A stretch of DNA of 64,000 nt. Origin: Halichoerus grypus. Taxonomy: Eukaryota; Chordata; Mammalia; Carnivora; Phocidae. Below the pieces are notes generated by a model. That model was not told where the DNA came from and made no database searches. It saw nothing but the letters and a program-made list of their open reading frames with translations. The position numbers were made by a program, and so were the translations under genes. The DNA lies in contig NC_135715.1 in the NCBI RefSeq assembly GCF_964656455.1, positions 168,236,437 to 168,300,436 of the forward strand, given 5' to 3'. Position 1 is the first letter of the stretch, and each line of letters opens with the position of its first letter. Below are positions 35,531-47,770 of this stretch, piece by piece.

Positions 35531-36354
35531 AAACTACTCTTATTCTGAACAACTGGTCTGTTTTTATCAAATAAGGAATAGGTATCTTGTAACTGATCAT
35601 TTCTCCCCTTTAAAAAAAAATAGCTCCAATAAGCACAGCAGAATTTGTGTAAGATCTAATTAAGGAAACGTGTACTAACTCTTCCTGATTTTGTCTTACT
35701 GTTTGGTCTTCATTACCTTTCACTCTGACTTAAAATTAAAAAAAAAATGCTGTTTTGCATCTACTTTTGTTCTAAATCTTTGTTGAATTGAGGCAGGTTA
35801 TAGATAAAGAAGAGTCTATCTTTATACCTCCTAATGCCAGGAAAATTTGTACACAAAGAAGTTGTTAAAGAGAAATTTAATAAATGTAATAAAAATAGTC
35901 TTAAAAGCCTACATTCTATTTATTATGGGAGATTTATACTTTTTTTTACTGTAGAGTCATCTTTTCAAGTGAATACAAGGTCGATTTATGTCAACGTATA
36001 TTGATTTAGTTGGAACATTTTTGGCTGTATTTCAGGAGATGGGAGAGAAAAAAGAAAAGAGCAAAACAAGCCCATTCTAAAAGGGAGTCATGGGGTGAAC
36101 ACATGGGACCTGGGGAGGGAGGCGAACCTGGAAAGGGTGTGGAAGCTCCATGCTTTCTCCAGACCTAGCCCTATATGTCTCTTCATCTGGCTGCTGATTC
36201 GTATCCTTTATCATATCCTTTAACAAGTTAGGAGATGTAAAAACAAAATACTAATTTGGTTGAGGGCCTCCTTTCCCATCTCTGCCCCTCCAGCCACTGA
36301 GTGCTGAACAGTAATTCATTCTTCTTTTCCACATGTTAGAACAAGGTGGGGTTG

Positions 36355-36460
36355 GATTAGCTCATTGGTCCTTAAGGGTAGATTCAGCTTAAAGGACCTG
36401 AAGAGCTTTTAAAAACTACCATTTCTGGGAACCTTGAAATTCTGATTCCTTTTATTTGAG
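36355..36460 (+). repeat. MER5A-like fragment
   Basis: A remnant with 'gaagagcttttaaaaactacc' and 'gaaattctgattccttttat' resembles the first half of a MER5-group element. Confidence 0.5.
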
Positions 36461-36826
36461 TAAAATAAATTGTTTTATTAAAAATCATTTTTTACTGTTA
36501 CAGTATAATACAGTTGAATGATTCCTCCCCCCTGACCTCATACCCCATCACCCAGATAATTTACAGTTCTCTTAACAGTGAGGTTGATAAAGTATTACTG
36601 ATAAAAAATTAAGGTTCTCTAAGGAAAAAAAAAAAGAAAATTATTTGTGTGGCCATCTTACATGCTTATGTGTCCTACAAAAAGCTAATGTTCTAGCAGT
36701 GGTGTAATGAGAAGTTACATCTTACTGGTGATGTATGTATGCTCTGGTACACAGATGTCATTTTGTTGTCACAGCACTACAGTGAAATATACAAATAAAA
36801 ACTTAAATTAAAAAAAAATCATTTTT

Positions 36827-37013
36827 GGGCGCCTGGGTGGCTCAGTCGTTAAGCGTCTGCCTTCGGCTCAGGTCATGATCCCAGGTCCTGGGATCGAGTC
36901 CCACATCGGGCTCCCTGCTCCGCGGGAAGCCTGCTTCTCCCTCTCCTACTCCTGCTGCTTGTGTTCCTGCTCTCACTATGTCTCTCTCTGTCAAATAAAT
37001 AAATAAAATCTTT
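36827..37013 (+). mobile_element. CAN-SINE, young subtype
   Basis: The head GGGCGCCTGGGTGGCTCAG and tail 'caaataaataaataaaatc' are near consensus. The duplication ending in AAATCATTTTT is perfect on both sides (36811-36826 and about 37014-37029). Confidence 0.95.
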
Positions 37014-37189
37014 AAAAAAAAATCATTTTTTAGTGTCATAAGTATTTGGGCATGAGACCCACGTACTGATAGATTTTTAAAGAGCTCTTCGTGTGATTCC
37101 TTTGTGCAGCCAAAGTCAAGACCATGGTCTTGCTACGTTCTCTCCCAGTATTGGCATCCTGTGACCAGATGGATAATTTAGGTCTTTCT

Positions 37190-37373
37190 TTCTTTCTTTC
37201 TTTCTTTCCTTTTCCCCCAAGTTTTTATTTAAATTCCAGTTAGTTAACATACAGGGTAATATTAGTTTCAGGAGTAGAATCCATCACTTACATATAACAT
37301 CCAGTGCTCATCACAGTGTCATCCTTAATACCCATCACCCATTTAACCCATGCTCCCCACCTCCCCTCCAGCA
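37190..37373 (-). mobile_element. Carnivore L1 3'UTR, short 5'-truncated copy
   Basis: A (CTTT)n tail is followed by 'cagttagttaacatacaggg', then AACATCCAGTGCTCATCACA and 'cacccatttaacccatgctc', the antisense L1 3'UTR. The target duplication TAGGTCTTTCT (37179-37189 and 37374-37384) is perfect. Only about 185 bp were inserted. Confidence 0.9.
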
Positions 37374-37384
37374 TAGGTCTTTCT

Positions 37385-38620
37385 AACTCTATAGAAAATG
37401 AAGTCAGAAGCTCTAATGATTGCATCCACTCCTCTGGGAGGTTATATTACAGGCTGCCACTAGATGGCACAGGCAATTCTTGGGATGGAGGAGATTCTGG
37501 TTTATTTGGAATTTTTGCTTTCCCTGTGCAATATACTTCAGACACCTAGCTTAGGAAGCTTTGTGGGGACATGACACTTTAGTTCCTTTCCCTGAGCTAG
37601 AGGCCCAGAAGATGCAGCTGTTTTGCTTGACAAGTTGATAGAGAGAGACTCATTAAATAAACGTTCTATCGTCTGAAGGGAGAGAGAACGTGAACCTCTG
37701 CATAAATATTAGCTCACATTTTTCTTATTTCCAGCAGGTGTGTGCTTCTTTCTTCTTTTCTGCATTTTTCTCTCTTTTTCTCTGTCGGTGTTCTCTCTCT
37801 TCCTTTCTTTCTTCTCTTTTCTTGGTTTCTGCCTCTTGTCTCTATTTATAATTTGGTTATAACTAATAATGGATTATATTTTATTTTGTTACCTTCGTGG
37901 CTGGTAAAAACTTCATGAATCTAAAAATGATTCGGACACAGCATTCTTAGAAGGGTGAACATATTCAGGTTGCAATGGAGAAATTCTTATTCAGGGGCTT
38001 TCTTCAGCAGCTGTAGCAGCACCAGCCAAACCCAGGAAGAAAAGGAAGAATTTTATGTGCCCATCAGGGAAAAACAGTCAAACTCCTCTCCTTTTAACAG
38101 CACAGTTCGGGTGAGGGCCAAAGCTCTGGGTGTACATCTAAGTAGGGGTTTTGCACAATAATAGGGTGTGCTTCTCTGTGGCTTCTCATTGGAAGATCTC
38201 AAAGTGCACTTGCTGCTTTATTCTATATAGCTGCCTCTTTTCCCTGGGCTGTCAAAATAGGAAGACATGTCGTGATTTTTTTTTTTTTTTTTTTTTCCAA
38301 AGAGATTGCATTCCTTCCCTGGCTTTGTTCCAGCCCAGCTGCTTGTCGTTCAGGGAGATGCTATGCTGCTGGCGCCAGGATATACCGCTGTGCTTTCTTC
38401 TTCCCTGAGTGCCACATACAGATGGGTCACTGCCTGGAACAACGGAGCAAAGCATGGTGTGTGTCCATCCATGAAGATCCCTTGTTGTTTACTCTTCTCT
38501 GGTTTCCATCTGGCAGCATCAGATACCAATCTTCATTAAAACACAGAACAACCAACCAACCAAACAAATGCAAAAAATATATATATATATATATATAAGA
38601 AAAAGTCTTTCTTTAAATTA
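37385..38620. other. Unique non-coding DNA with a 21-nt T run and short (TA)n
   Basis: A T run at 38276-38296 has no SINE attached. A CCAA cluster and a (TA)n run lie near 38550-38597. No exon is seen. Confidence 0.5.
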
Positions 38621-38624
38621 ATAG

Positions 38625-38870
38625 TTGACATTCATTGCATGCTCACTGTTTGCTAAATATTGTTTTAAACACTTGACATGTAGTCTATCTTTTAATTCTC
38701 ACATCAGTGTCATGACCTAGGTTCTATTATTAGCCCTGTCTTACGTATGAGGAAACTGGGTAAAAGTAGGGTTAAGTCAATTGCTCAAGGCCACAAAACT
38801 GATAAGTAGCTGAGTCCAGCTTTGAGCTGAGGCAGTCTGACACCAGAGACCATACTCTCTTTACCCTACA
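38625..38870 (-). repeat. MIR SINE, nearly full length
   Basis: In reverse order it shows 'gtatgaggaaactgggtaaaag', CAATTGCTCAAGGCCACAAA and 'gctgagtccagctttgagc', the antisense MIR core. Confidence 0.85.
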
Positions 38871-39148
38871 TTTAGGTGGTAAAGGGTCAGATATTGGAGT
38901 CCCACATAAAAAGAGGATAGATTCTCCAACTGGATAGTCATTAGGAACTTTCCTAATGTGTGTCTCCTGTTCATGTAGCTATATTTCCTTTGGTGTAAGA
39001 TTGAACAGATGCTCCAAACCCAGTTCTTCCCCATTCTGGAGGCCCTAAGTGCATTCCGGTAAATACCCACTTCTTATTGGTTAGGCAGTCAAGAGGAGGC
39101 AAACTTCTTAATTGTGATTGGCATCATGCAGTGTGCCTACATAGTCTT

Positions 39149-39310
39149 TTTTTTTTTTTTTAAGATTTATTTATTTGAGACGGCGAGAGAGAGCATGAGC
39201 AGGGGGAGGAGTAAGGGGAGAGGGAGACACAGATTCCCCGCTGAGCAGGGAGCCCGACATGGGGCTCGATCCCAGGACCCAGGCAGACGCTTAACTGACT
39301 AAGGCGCCCC
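39149..39310 (-). mobile_element. CAN-SINE with internal deletions
   Basis: The tail, purine-rich middle and GCTCGATCCCAGGACC are normal, but about 20 bp between the B-box side and the A-box side are missing, and the head lacks the GCCACCC block. The flanking repeats CATAGTCTT and CACAGTCTT remain. The internal pol III promoter is therefore damaged. Confidence 0.88.
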
Positions 39311-39499
39311 CACAGTCTTAAATAAGTTTAGGAAATAAACAACTGGGAGGATAATCCTTGTTTGTTTTTTGCTGACTCACTTCTGTATTACTTGAGAAGG
39401 GACAGAGATAGGGACCGATAGATATAAAACTAACATGTCATTTGGGAGCTTTCCTCACAAGTCATACACTAGCTTCTTTAGATTCAACACACCCTTCTA

Positions 39500-39600
39500 T
39501 CTTCACACGTGCTGTTCTCTCTACTAACTCCTCCTCGGCCCTCAAAACTCAGCTCATGCCGCCTTCTCCAGAAATCCTTTAAATGATACTCAGCTGTATA
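39500..39600 (+). repeat. Likely L2 fragment
   Basis: 'ttcacacgtgctgttctctct' followed by CTCAAAACTCAGCTCATGCC and 'cttctccagaaatcctttaa' is like the L2 segment upstream of the 3' end. Confidence 0.55.
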
Positions 39601-41300
39601 GTTAAGACTTTGATCTTTCTTTGTTTATCTAGTATTTTCCCAATTCCTTTATTTACCATTTCTTTGGTGCCAGGCTTTTCTTCCTCTTTATCAGTGATTT
39701 ATTAAAATATTAGCTTTCTTTCTACCATTCTTTTATTAATCACTTCTTTACCTCTAGGCCTAGATTAATATATGTCCATTGACACCAAATTTTCATCTAC
39801 TCTTCTCTATATCCCTACTTTATTTCCCTGCATATTTGCCCTATAATGTTTTATAACAAGGAAATATTTCATAAAGGAATTTTTAATCCCACTTTATTCA
39901 CAGCATTATAATGACAACCTAAGGAAAACCTGAGAACAAACGCATTGAACTTTTCTACCTCATCCTTTAACTTACTCTTCTTGCTGTAACAATACTGTTC
40001 TCAGTAGGCAAAGGGGCGGCTATATCAAAGATTAATATGCTTTATCGGTGCATAATCTTCAAAGAGAGTCATAAGGTCTCCCAACGAGAGAGCCAGCACA
40101 AGGATGGGTCAGAAGTCCAGGGTGCACTCATGTGTATAACTTATGGAGAGGTAAAGGTTTCTATTTGTCAGCGATAAGGCAGGTAGGCCAAGAGCAGCCC
40201 CATTCATAAATTTGGTCTGGGTCAGACCCAATTCACAGATATTCACCAATAGAAGTGTGAGTTGCAATTGTTAGTGGCCTTGAACTGCCCCACCTGGGAT
40301 CCTGGGAAATCAATGTGGCTTTGTTCAGCAGTGACTGCCGGAGAGGACCATAAATCAGGAGCTTCCCTACGAACTTTTTATTGTCAAGGTAATGACAAAG
40401 AAAAATGATGGCAGTTATTCCATTTACACCGTTTAGCCTTTTTTCTTTTTCATTGATGTTTCTCCAATTTTTTTCTCTCGCTCTCCATTTTTTTTTTTTT
40501 TTTTTTTTTGTGTCTGACTAATAGAAGCATATAGCTTTTGAGTTGCTCTTAGAGGAATATGTGATACAAAACAGATTACGATTCTTAGAAGGGTGTCTTA
40601 AATAATTTTGTTTTTTGAAACTCATTCTGGCTATGCCGTATTGTGAATTAATCGACCAAGTGGTTATCCAAAATGAGAGTTTTGTGTTTTTGATAACTGC
40701 AAGCCATTTCTTATAATTTCATATCATGATTCTATATCAGATGCAGGACATTATACATGTTATCTATATTACTGGGATTACTTGCCCCTGTAAAAAGTGG
40801 CTAGTGACTGGCAACCTCAGATGGTTATGCTATGATAGTTTAATTACCATCCATGTGGCTCTGTGCACTCAGGGGTAATTTCCTCAGATGCAAATGCCAA
40901 AAACTTGAGGAGGACCCTTTGCAGATCTCCAGTGTTCTTTCTGTGTAGCTCACTCCTCTCTGCTACACCATATCGAGAACTCTCACTACTGTTTTCTCCC
41001 CTGACTCTGCCAGCTTCAGGTCCTTAAAATCAGGGACTGTACTGGATTCTGCCTCAGTCCTCTTTCCCTGAGCCAAAGCCTGAAAAGTCTTCCAGACAGT
41101 AATCTGGGGGTAACCCCAGGGCTCACCTCATTTGTCCCCAGTCTGTCTGGGACCCCTGATCTTGGCTGCCTGCTTCCTTAGTCTTGAAAAGCAGTTGTTT
41201 CATATACACCATTTTTTGTTGTTGCTGCTCTCATTGCTTCATGTGGTGGTGGGGGTAGCCAGTCCTTTTTACTCCATCTTAGCTAAAAATGAAAGTCTCC
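39601..41300. other. Unique non-coding DNA with a 22-nt T run
   Basis: The T run is at 40488-40509. Nothing else is assigned. Confidence 0.45.
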
Positions 41301-41304
41301 AAAG

Positions 41305-41590
41305 AGAATTTTTAAGTTCTAATTTATGTACCATAAAATTCACCTATTTTAAGTACATGATTCGATGATTTTTGATAAATTTTCAGAATTATACAGCCAT
41401 CATCACTATCTAGTTTCAGAACATTTCCCTCAATTCAAGAAGATCTCATACTCATTTGCAATCAATTGCCTTTGTCTCCACCCTCCCCCACGCCCCCACG
41501 TCCAGACAACTTCTGTGTTCTGTCTCATGGAAGTGCCTTTTCTAGACATTTTATCTAAATAGAATCAGACAATATTTGCATCGGCTTCTT
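41305..41590 (-). mobile_element. Old L1M 3' region
   Basis: The order 'taccataaaattcacctatt', 'acagccatcatcactatcta', 'agaacatttccctcaattc' and 'ttttctagacattttatcta' is the antisense L1M 3'UTR/ORF2 junction found widely in mammals. Confidence 0.75.
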
Positions 41591-41598
41591 TTAGTTAG

Positions 41599-41757
41599 GA
41601 TGGGGCAGAGTAGTAGGCAGAGTGGCAGGCAGAAGGAGAGGGAGAAGCAGGCTCTCTGCTGAGCAGGGAGCCGGACGTGGGGCTAGATCCCAGGACCCCA
41701 GGATCATGACCTGAGCTGAAGGCAGCTGCTTAACCAACTGAACTACCCAGGCGCCCC
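41599..41757 (-). mobile_element. CAN-SINE lacking its tail
   Basis: The head side (TACCCAGGCGCCCC at the right) and body are present, but there is no (TTTA)n or poly(T) on the left. It abuts the old L1 directly. Confidence 0.88.
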
Positions 41758-43315
41758 TAATTCATTATTCTTATGGATGATGTTTTGGTGTAGCCAAGGC
41801 TGTTATCATTTTAATAAATCCTTTTTTCTATTTAAACTAGCCAGAGTGGATTTTGCTGTTTACAACTAAGAAATGTAACTGTTGATAATTAAGAAAGGAG
41901 ACCAAAAAATTATATTTCATTCCAGAAACGGTGAATCCAAAATGGGAGCGAGCAAATCTGGAATCATAAAACTTTATTTTGGACAGTTATTATTTCTGTT
42001 GCTTGCCTAGACTGCTGTCAACCAGAGGGTGCTATTGGCTTGTTTATCAAGGGACTTCTTTGTCTGGATGGTTAATGTTGTTTTGATCTAAAACACTCTG
42101 GAGATCATAGTGGACATTTTATGTTGCTTCTTGGGTCCATGGATCTCATCACGATCGTAGATAAATAGAAAGAACAAGCATATCATTATGTTGGTGAGAC
42201 CTTAAATGGAAAAAGGACACCTCATATTTAAAACCTCTTATGATAAACCCCGATTTGGGGGTTCTTCTTTGGGTTCTAGCTTCTTATGAGGAGCCAGTAC
42301 ACTATTTCATTGGGCATCATTTGGATTGAGAAAAAACAATTCTGAGAAACAGAGGTGAATAATGAAATCAAGTGAAATACTATTTAATTAACAATTAAAG
42401 TAGTTAATCACTATTTCTTATTGTAAAACAATTTAAAGCTACTGTGGAATCTCAATACCCAAACAAACTGATGAAATAAGAAGGTGGACTCGGATATGGG
42501 AGTCCCAAAATCAAGTCTTCTCCCTAAAACTAACGAGCTCCAAGATATTGAGCATCTTACTTTCCTTATCTGAACATCTGTTTTGTTGTCTGGAAATTAA
42601 GCATGGACTAGATATTGCAGAGTTCCTTAAGCCTTTTCTAGATCTGTCTGTATAGATAATGATCTAGAAACACCTTCTTTCCTACTTTAAGCCAGCAGTC
42701 TTTATTTTAGGACCGAGTGAGCTAGATTCTTTCCACTTTAGGGGCTGGGGAGAAGGAAGTTCTTAAAAACATCGTTACTGATTGTCTTGTCTGAGAACAC
42801 GTTTAAAGAGAGAATGTTCATGTAAGCACATGTAAAATGGTTGGCGTTACTTCCTGTAGTGGGTGTGCTTGAGAGTGGGGTAGAGATGGGCTGGAAAGAT
42901 TTTTGTTTCTCTGACCAGTGATATTGATCCTTTGCACTTTATCAGAGCCAATGGCTTCATGTGCAAAACAAATGTATGCTTAGTGGAGGGTACCTCAGGT
43001 CAAGGGCCAAGTGTACTTACAGTTATGAAGTGCATTTCTGCAGTAGTCCTTTCTATTTATGTAATCCCTGAAAGTAGACAGTTAATGGATGTTATTCCCC
43101 TTCCCTCATTTTCCTTATGCCTTGCTCTCCGACATGTACTATGTTATTTTTCTTTTGTAAGCCTCTGGAAACTTCATATGGTTCTCTGTTCATCAAGGGT
43201 TCCATTAGAGTCTGCCTCAGGCTTTGATCCTTTTTTAAACTTTTGCCTTTTGAGCATTTACCTATTTGTAAGGACCCATTAGATAACTAGAATCAAAGGG
43301 ATTTAGAGTATTAAA
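41758..43315. other. Mostly unique DNA; possible MIR at 42485-42610
   Basis: A diverged MIR-like stretch (around 'ccttatctgaacatctgttttg') lies at 42485-42610. A 116-codon frame at 42932-43282 has no recognised features. Confidence 0.4.
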
Positions 43316-43319
43316 TTAT

Positions 43320-43445
43320 TTTAGCTCATATTTATTGAACGCTTACTATATTCAAGGTAATATTCTAGTGATGAGGATATATTAGGGAACAATACAAATA
43401 AAAGTTCCTGCCTCCATGAGCTTACATTTTAAATATGGAAAAGTA
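43320..43445 (-). repeat. L2 3' end
   Basis: 'catatttattgaacgcttac' followed by 'gaacaatacaaataaaag' and CCTCCATGAGCTTACATTTT is antisense L2. Confidence 0.8.
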
Positions 43446-43984
43446 GAGATAGGAATCAATAGTGGACATGTTATTTTTGTTGTTCCAAATTCGTTTATCT
43501 ATTTTCTTATTTCTTGGTAGCTCTACCCCAATATTTCTATGGGAAACTTATCCTCTTTTGATTGGAGTCTTGATAGGACTGTCCCTCAAGTTACTCCAAT
43601 CTCCCTTAGCCAGTTTGTGGACACATGAACATGCTGTACCAATCAGATACTCTGCCAGATTAAGTAACAAAAGGATTGAAAATTATTGGAGTGAATTCAG
43701 CTCAAAGATGGCAATCTGACAAATGCCATTGATTTCTGTTACCTAGAACCTCAGAATCTAATTCTTGTTGATTCCAAAAGCCTCATTCTTTGACTGTTCC
43801 TTCTGTGCAAAATCTTCAATGTTTCCTGTTCAAGTGATTGAATTCCATGGTGCTTGCAACCTAGTGATCCTAACTATATTAAATTGGTTAAGTCAGAAGT
43901 ATCACATTTCTTTATCTCTATTTACTAACTTAAATTCAACCCTCAGTCTCATCCACTGGACTGGCAGGAAATTAAATCTACTTT

Positions 43985-44006
43985 TTTAAAAAAGATTTTA
44001 TCTATC

Positions 44007-44066
<60 letters not shown>

Positions 44067-44260
44067 ATCTATCTATCTACTTATTTATTTGAGAAAGAGA
44101 GAGAGCACATGAGTAGGGGGAGGAGCAGGGAGAATCCCAAGCGGGCTCAATGCCCATCATGGAGCCCATCGTGCAGCCCAATCTCACGACCTGGAGATCA
44201 CAACCCAAGCTGAAACCAAGAGTTGGATGCTTAACCAACTGTGCCACCCAGGCAACCCCC
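43985..44260 (-). mobile_element. CAN-SINE carrying an expanded (TCTA)n
   Basis: The SINE body and head (GTGCCACCCAGGCAACCCC) are normal, but the usual (TTTA)n tail region has become about 80 bp of TCTA repeats with a few interruptions (about 44000-44080). The flank CTTTTTT is shared with the junction to the next SINE. Confidence 0.92.
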
Positions 44261-44261
44261 A

Positions 44262-44450
44262 CTTTTTTTTTTCAAAGATTTATTTATTTATTTGATAGAG
44301 AGCATGAGGGGGAGAGGGAAAGAGAATCCCAAGCAGATGCTGCACTGAGTGCGGAGCCTGACTTGGGGTTTGATCTCATGACCCTGAGATCACTACCTGT
44401 GCTGAAACCAAGAGTTGGTCGCTTAACTAACTGTGCCACCTATGTGCCCC
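44262..44450 (-). mobile_element. CAN-SINE, second of a tandem pair
   Basis: It has a poly(T) left end and CTGTGCCACCTATGTGCCCC right end. AAATCTA occurs both at 43974-43980 and 44451-44457, bracketing the pair. The simplest order is that this copy came first and the other later landed at its T-rich end. Confidence 0.9.
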
Positions 44451-44834
44451 AAATCTAATTCTTGATGAGAGTCCTCCTTCCTGTAGGGATGAGAACTAAA
44501 GAGGCCCTTGCTGTCATTAGTCATCTGTCCACATTGTTCATTGCTGAAAGGATAAAGGAATCTTTGATTTGGTTGAACACGCCTGAGTTAGGGTTCAGTT
44601 TACAGGTGTACCATGGAAAACTTAGTACATGTAAGTAATATATAATTTCTCTGAAACTTTGTACTTTTCAGCTAATTATTCTGATGCAAAACCTCCCACA
44701 GTTAACTTATCTGAGAACCTATGCTATCTTCTAAGAACATAGGGCAAACTATCATGTTCATTCTATCTTGTTCATTTATATGTCTTCTCTAAATGAACCT
44801 GGATCTGCATACTGAACTCTAGGGAACATTTAAT

Positions 44835-45145
44835 TTATTTATTCATTTAGCATGCATTTAGTTTTGCTCTGTCCTGAGTCCTTTAGGAGATTCTGGAATT
44901 ACAAAGCATAACTTATTATACTTTCTGGCCAACAATGACTCACAGTCAGGGGGAGGAAAGTTGATTGTGGGATGGTGGCTAAATAATCAAATAAGTATGG
45001 CAGTGGTAAGTGTTACAGTATTAAAATAGGCATAATGGGGGTCCAGAGGATGTCCTCGAGTCTGTTTGGATATGCCATGCCATGGGTGGTTTGTAGAAGG
45101 AGAAGATAACTGAGCTGAGTCTTAGAAACAAATAGGAGTTTACTT
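44835..45145 (-). repeat. L2 element
   Basis: It starts with 'ttatttattcatttagcatg' and runs through 'aatgactcacagtcaggggg', 'atggcagtggtaagtgttac' and 'gagctgagtcttagaaac', in the antisense L2 order. A purine-rich segment follows at 45190-45270. Confidence 0.65.
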
Positions 45146-45404
45146 GATATACAGATGGACTAAAAGTGTTATATTCCAAACCAAGTAAATGGAGGGGATG
45201 GAGAGTGGGGGAGAGGCACACAGAAAGAAGGAGGAAAAGAAGGAGGAAGAGGAGGAGGAAAGATTGGGAAGAGAAGATTGGGTGAGAGAAAGGTGGCTTG
45301 TGATAGAAAAGGCAAACTGTCCATCATGACTGATATGGCTGGAATGAAGAGTCCATTGGAGGACTCATGGGAGATGAGCATGGAAAGAAGGACAGAAGAC
45401 AAAG

Positions 45405-45625
45405 CGTAGTGGGTAAAGGATGAATTTTATAATTAGGCTGTCGTATGTGAAAACTCAAGTTCTGCCCCTTAGGTGTTGTCAACTCAAGAAAGTTACTTAA
45501 CCCAGTGTCCTTAATTGTCAAAGGGAAAAGGTACAATTCCTTCATTTTAACATTATTGTAAGGATTAAAGGGATTCATGAATGTGAAGTACATAGAACAA
45601 TGCATGCCACACAGCAGAATTCAAG
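45405..45625 (+). repeat. MIR SINE
   Basis: The phrases 'gaaagttacttaacccagtg', TTGTAAGGATTAAAGGGATT and 'gtacatagaacaatgcatgcc' follow MIR. Confidence 0.8.
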
Positions 45626-45949
45626 AAATCTTTCTCTTTCCCCCTCCCCACACACCTTGACATTTATCACAAAAGCCATAAAACTGAAGGTTACTGATAA
45701 AAAGTGCTTGGTGGATGCATTTGGAAAGTAGTGGGAAATCACTTGAAGGGAGAGTGTGAAGCTAAACTAAAAGAGATCCTTTGAAGTGGAGTGGAGGCTT
45801 TTTTGATTTCAAATCACAAACTTAAACTTCACTTAATTGGAAGTGTAGTATTAAAATGAAACCAGAAACCAATGATACAAATTGATATGATCTTGTCACC
45901 TAATCAACTGATCAATACTGTCATTTATTCATGACACTTCTATTTGGTA

Positions 45950-46310
45950 GGACCAAAATCTATATATTTTCAATTTTTACAGATTTTTAGAAATAGTATG
46001 TAAATAGGATATTTACATTTGAATTTTTACTTAAAATTAAATCATATTTTGAAGTTATCCTATAACCTGTTTTTCCTTTTTTATTCTTCTTACCTTCTTT
46101 CTTTCCATGAGGAAATCACTGTTAATAGCTTGATGTGTTTCCCTCTATGTATTTCTCCATGCTCATAAAATCATATAACAAAAACACCTAATACATTGTT
46201 GTTCGCTTTCCTAAAAATGGAGTAACCATCTACATTTCTTTGTAATTTACTTCTCTTACATAAAAATACACCAGGGACATCCATCTAATTTTAGGACTAT
46301 CATAATATGG
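45950..46310 (-). mobile_element. Probable old L1M 3' fragment
   Basis: AT-rich sequence with 'gctcataaaatcatataaca' and a later 'gggacatccatctaatttt' resembles degraded antisense L1M 3' DNA. The family is uncertain. Confidence 0.5.
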
Positions 46311-46488
46311 AAGGTTATATACATACTGAAAACTAATCATAAAATCTTTAAATCTATAAGGGACCTTAGAAATCACCACTTAGTCTAGTGGTTCCCGAAG
46401 ATAGGTCTCTTCAGATGAACATAAGAGAAATGTTGGAAGCTCTATCAAAGATTAGTTTGGTAGTGGCTGGAAAAAGGTTTAGAGGAAC

Positions 46489-46740
46489 CTGGGGTCATCA
46501 TTCAGGTCTCATCTTCAATGTTATTTTCTCAGGGAAGCATTCCTTGATAACCTTAACTTGGATAAGTCACCCTCTTATATGTCCTAATAGAATCTTCTAT
46601 TTGTTCTTTGTTACATTTATTAACATATTAATTATTAGTTATTAGTAAACTAGTTATGATCCATCTTTTGTGTCCTTTATATCTTCATTACCTAATATAG
46701 TGCTTGACAGATAAAAAAAAGACTCAAAAATGAATGAATG
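46489..46740 (+). repeat. L2 3' end
   Basis: 'cattcaggtctcatcttcaa', CAGGGAAGCATTCCTTGATA, 'cctaatatagtgcttgacag' and 'aatgaatgaatgagc' are in consensus order. Confidence 0.75.
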
Positions 46741-47439
46741 AGCATGAGAGTTTTTGTGGAGGTGGGGATTGTTGTACAGATGTTGAAATTTGATGCAACA
46801 GAGTGGGAGTGGGGGATGAGAATCAATGACAAGAAAGTTGCATCAAGGGCTCAGAGACTGATATTTTCCTTGTGAATTTGTGGCAATTAAGATTATATTC
46901 CTTAGCATGTTAGGCCCATAAGCCAGCTTTTATTGATCCTTTAAGAAATTATTAGACTCTTTGGAAGAGACTCATAGTAACTAAATGCATAGAGATAGTG
47001 TTCATTTAAAATAGGACCTGTCCCTTTAAAGTGCTAACATTCTCAACACAGGTCACTCTGTTGCCAATGTTGAGGTAAGTGGGGACTTGATGTTATACTC
47101 AGTTAATTGTGATTGTGTACTGGGCATATAACTAGAACAAAAGGGAGGTGATGATCTGGAGGCACATCTTTATCTAGGTTGCCATGTGATGAGATAAAAC
47201 ATTTTTACCCCACAGCAAAAAAATAGAAACCTTTTTAGTGACCCTACTACAGCCTCTTTGTCATATACAGTGCTACTTTAGATCCCCTTAAGAGAGGTTT
47301 CAACATTGGCTTCTACTTAACATTTATGATGTCTTTATTTGTACCAAGAGTATCAATTAAGTTTTAACAAAATATAAATCTGGGAGGCATTCTGTCTCCT
47401 TTTACTATTTGTTGATTTAATTCATTTAACTCTCAATCA

Positions 47440-47560
47440 TTTCTTTTTGTACTGGTTAAGATTCTTTGGGTTGCAAGAGCAAAAATCAGCAAGTTAAAAA
47501 AAGGTAATTTATTGGAAACACACACGCTTCAAAGAAAAAGCCAAACAGTAGTGCCTTAGG
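47440..47560. repeat. Ancient repeat remnant
   Basis: 'ggttaagattctttgggttg' then GGTAATTTATTGGAAACACA resembles the start of a widespread old repeat; the family is not certain. Confidence 0.4.
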
Positions 47561-47637
47561 AAAGTCAGGAATGGTGTGGACTCTGGGTACCTAAGTGGTG
47601 AACTTTGTGAATCTGTTCCAACTGTGTCTACCACATT

Positions 47638-47755
47638 CTTTTTTTTTTTTTTTAATTTTATTTTTAAGTAATCTCTATACCCAGCGTCGGGCTTGAACTC
47701 ACACCCATGAAATCGGGAGCTGCGTGCTCTGTAGACTGAGGCAGCTAGGTACTCC
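47638..47755 (-). mobile_element. Old CAN-SINE, short form
   Basis: A poly(T) run, then AAGTAATCTCTATACCCAGC and GGGCTTGAACTCAC, and a degraded head. The target duplication TGTGTCTACCACATT has mutated to TGTGTCTACTGCATT (47623-47637 and 47756-47770). Confidence 0.85.
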
Positions 47756-47770
47756 TGTGTCTACTGCATT

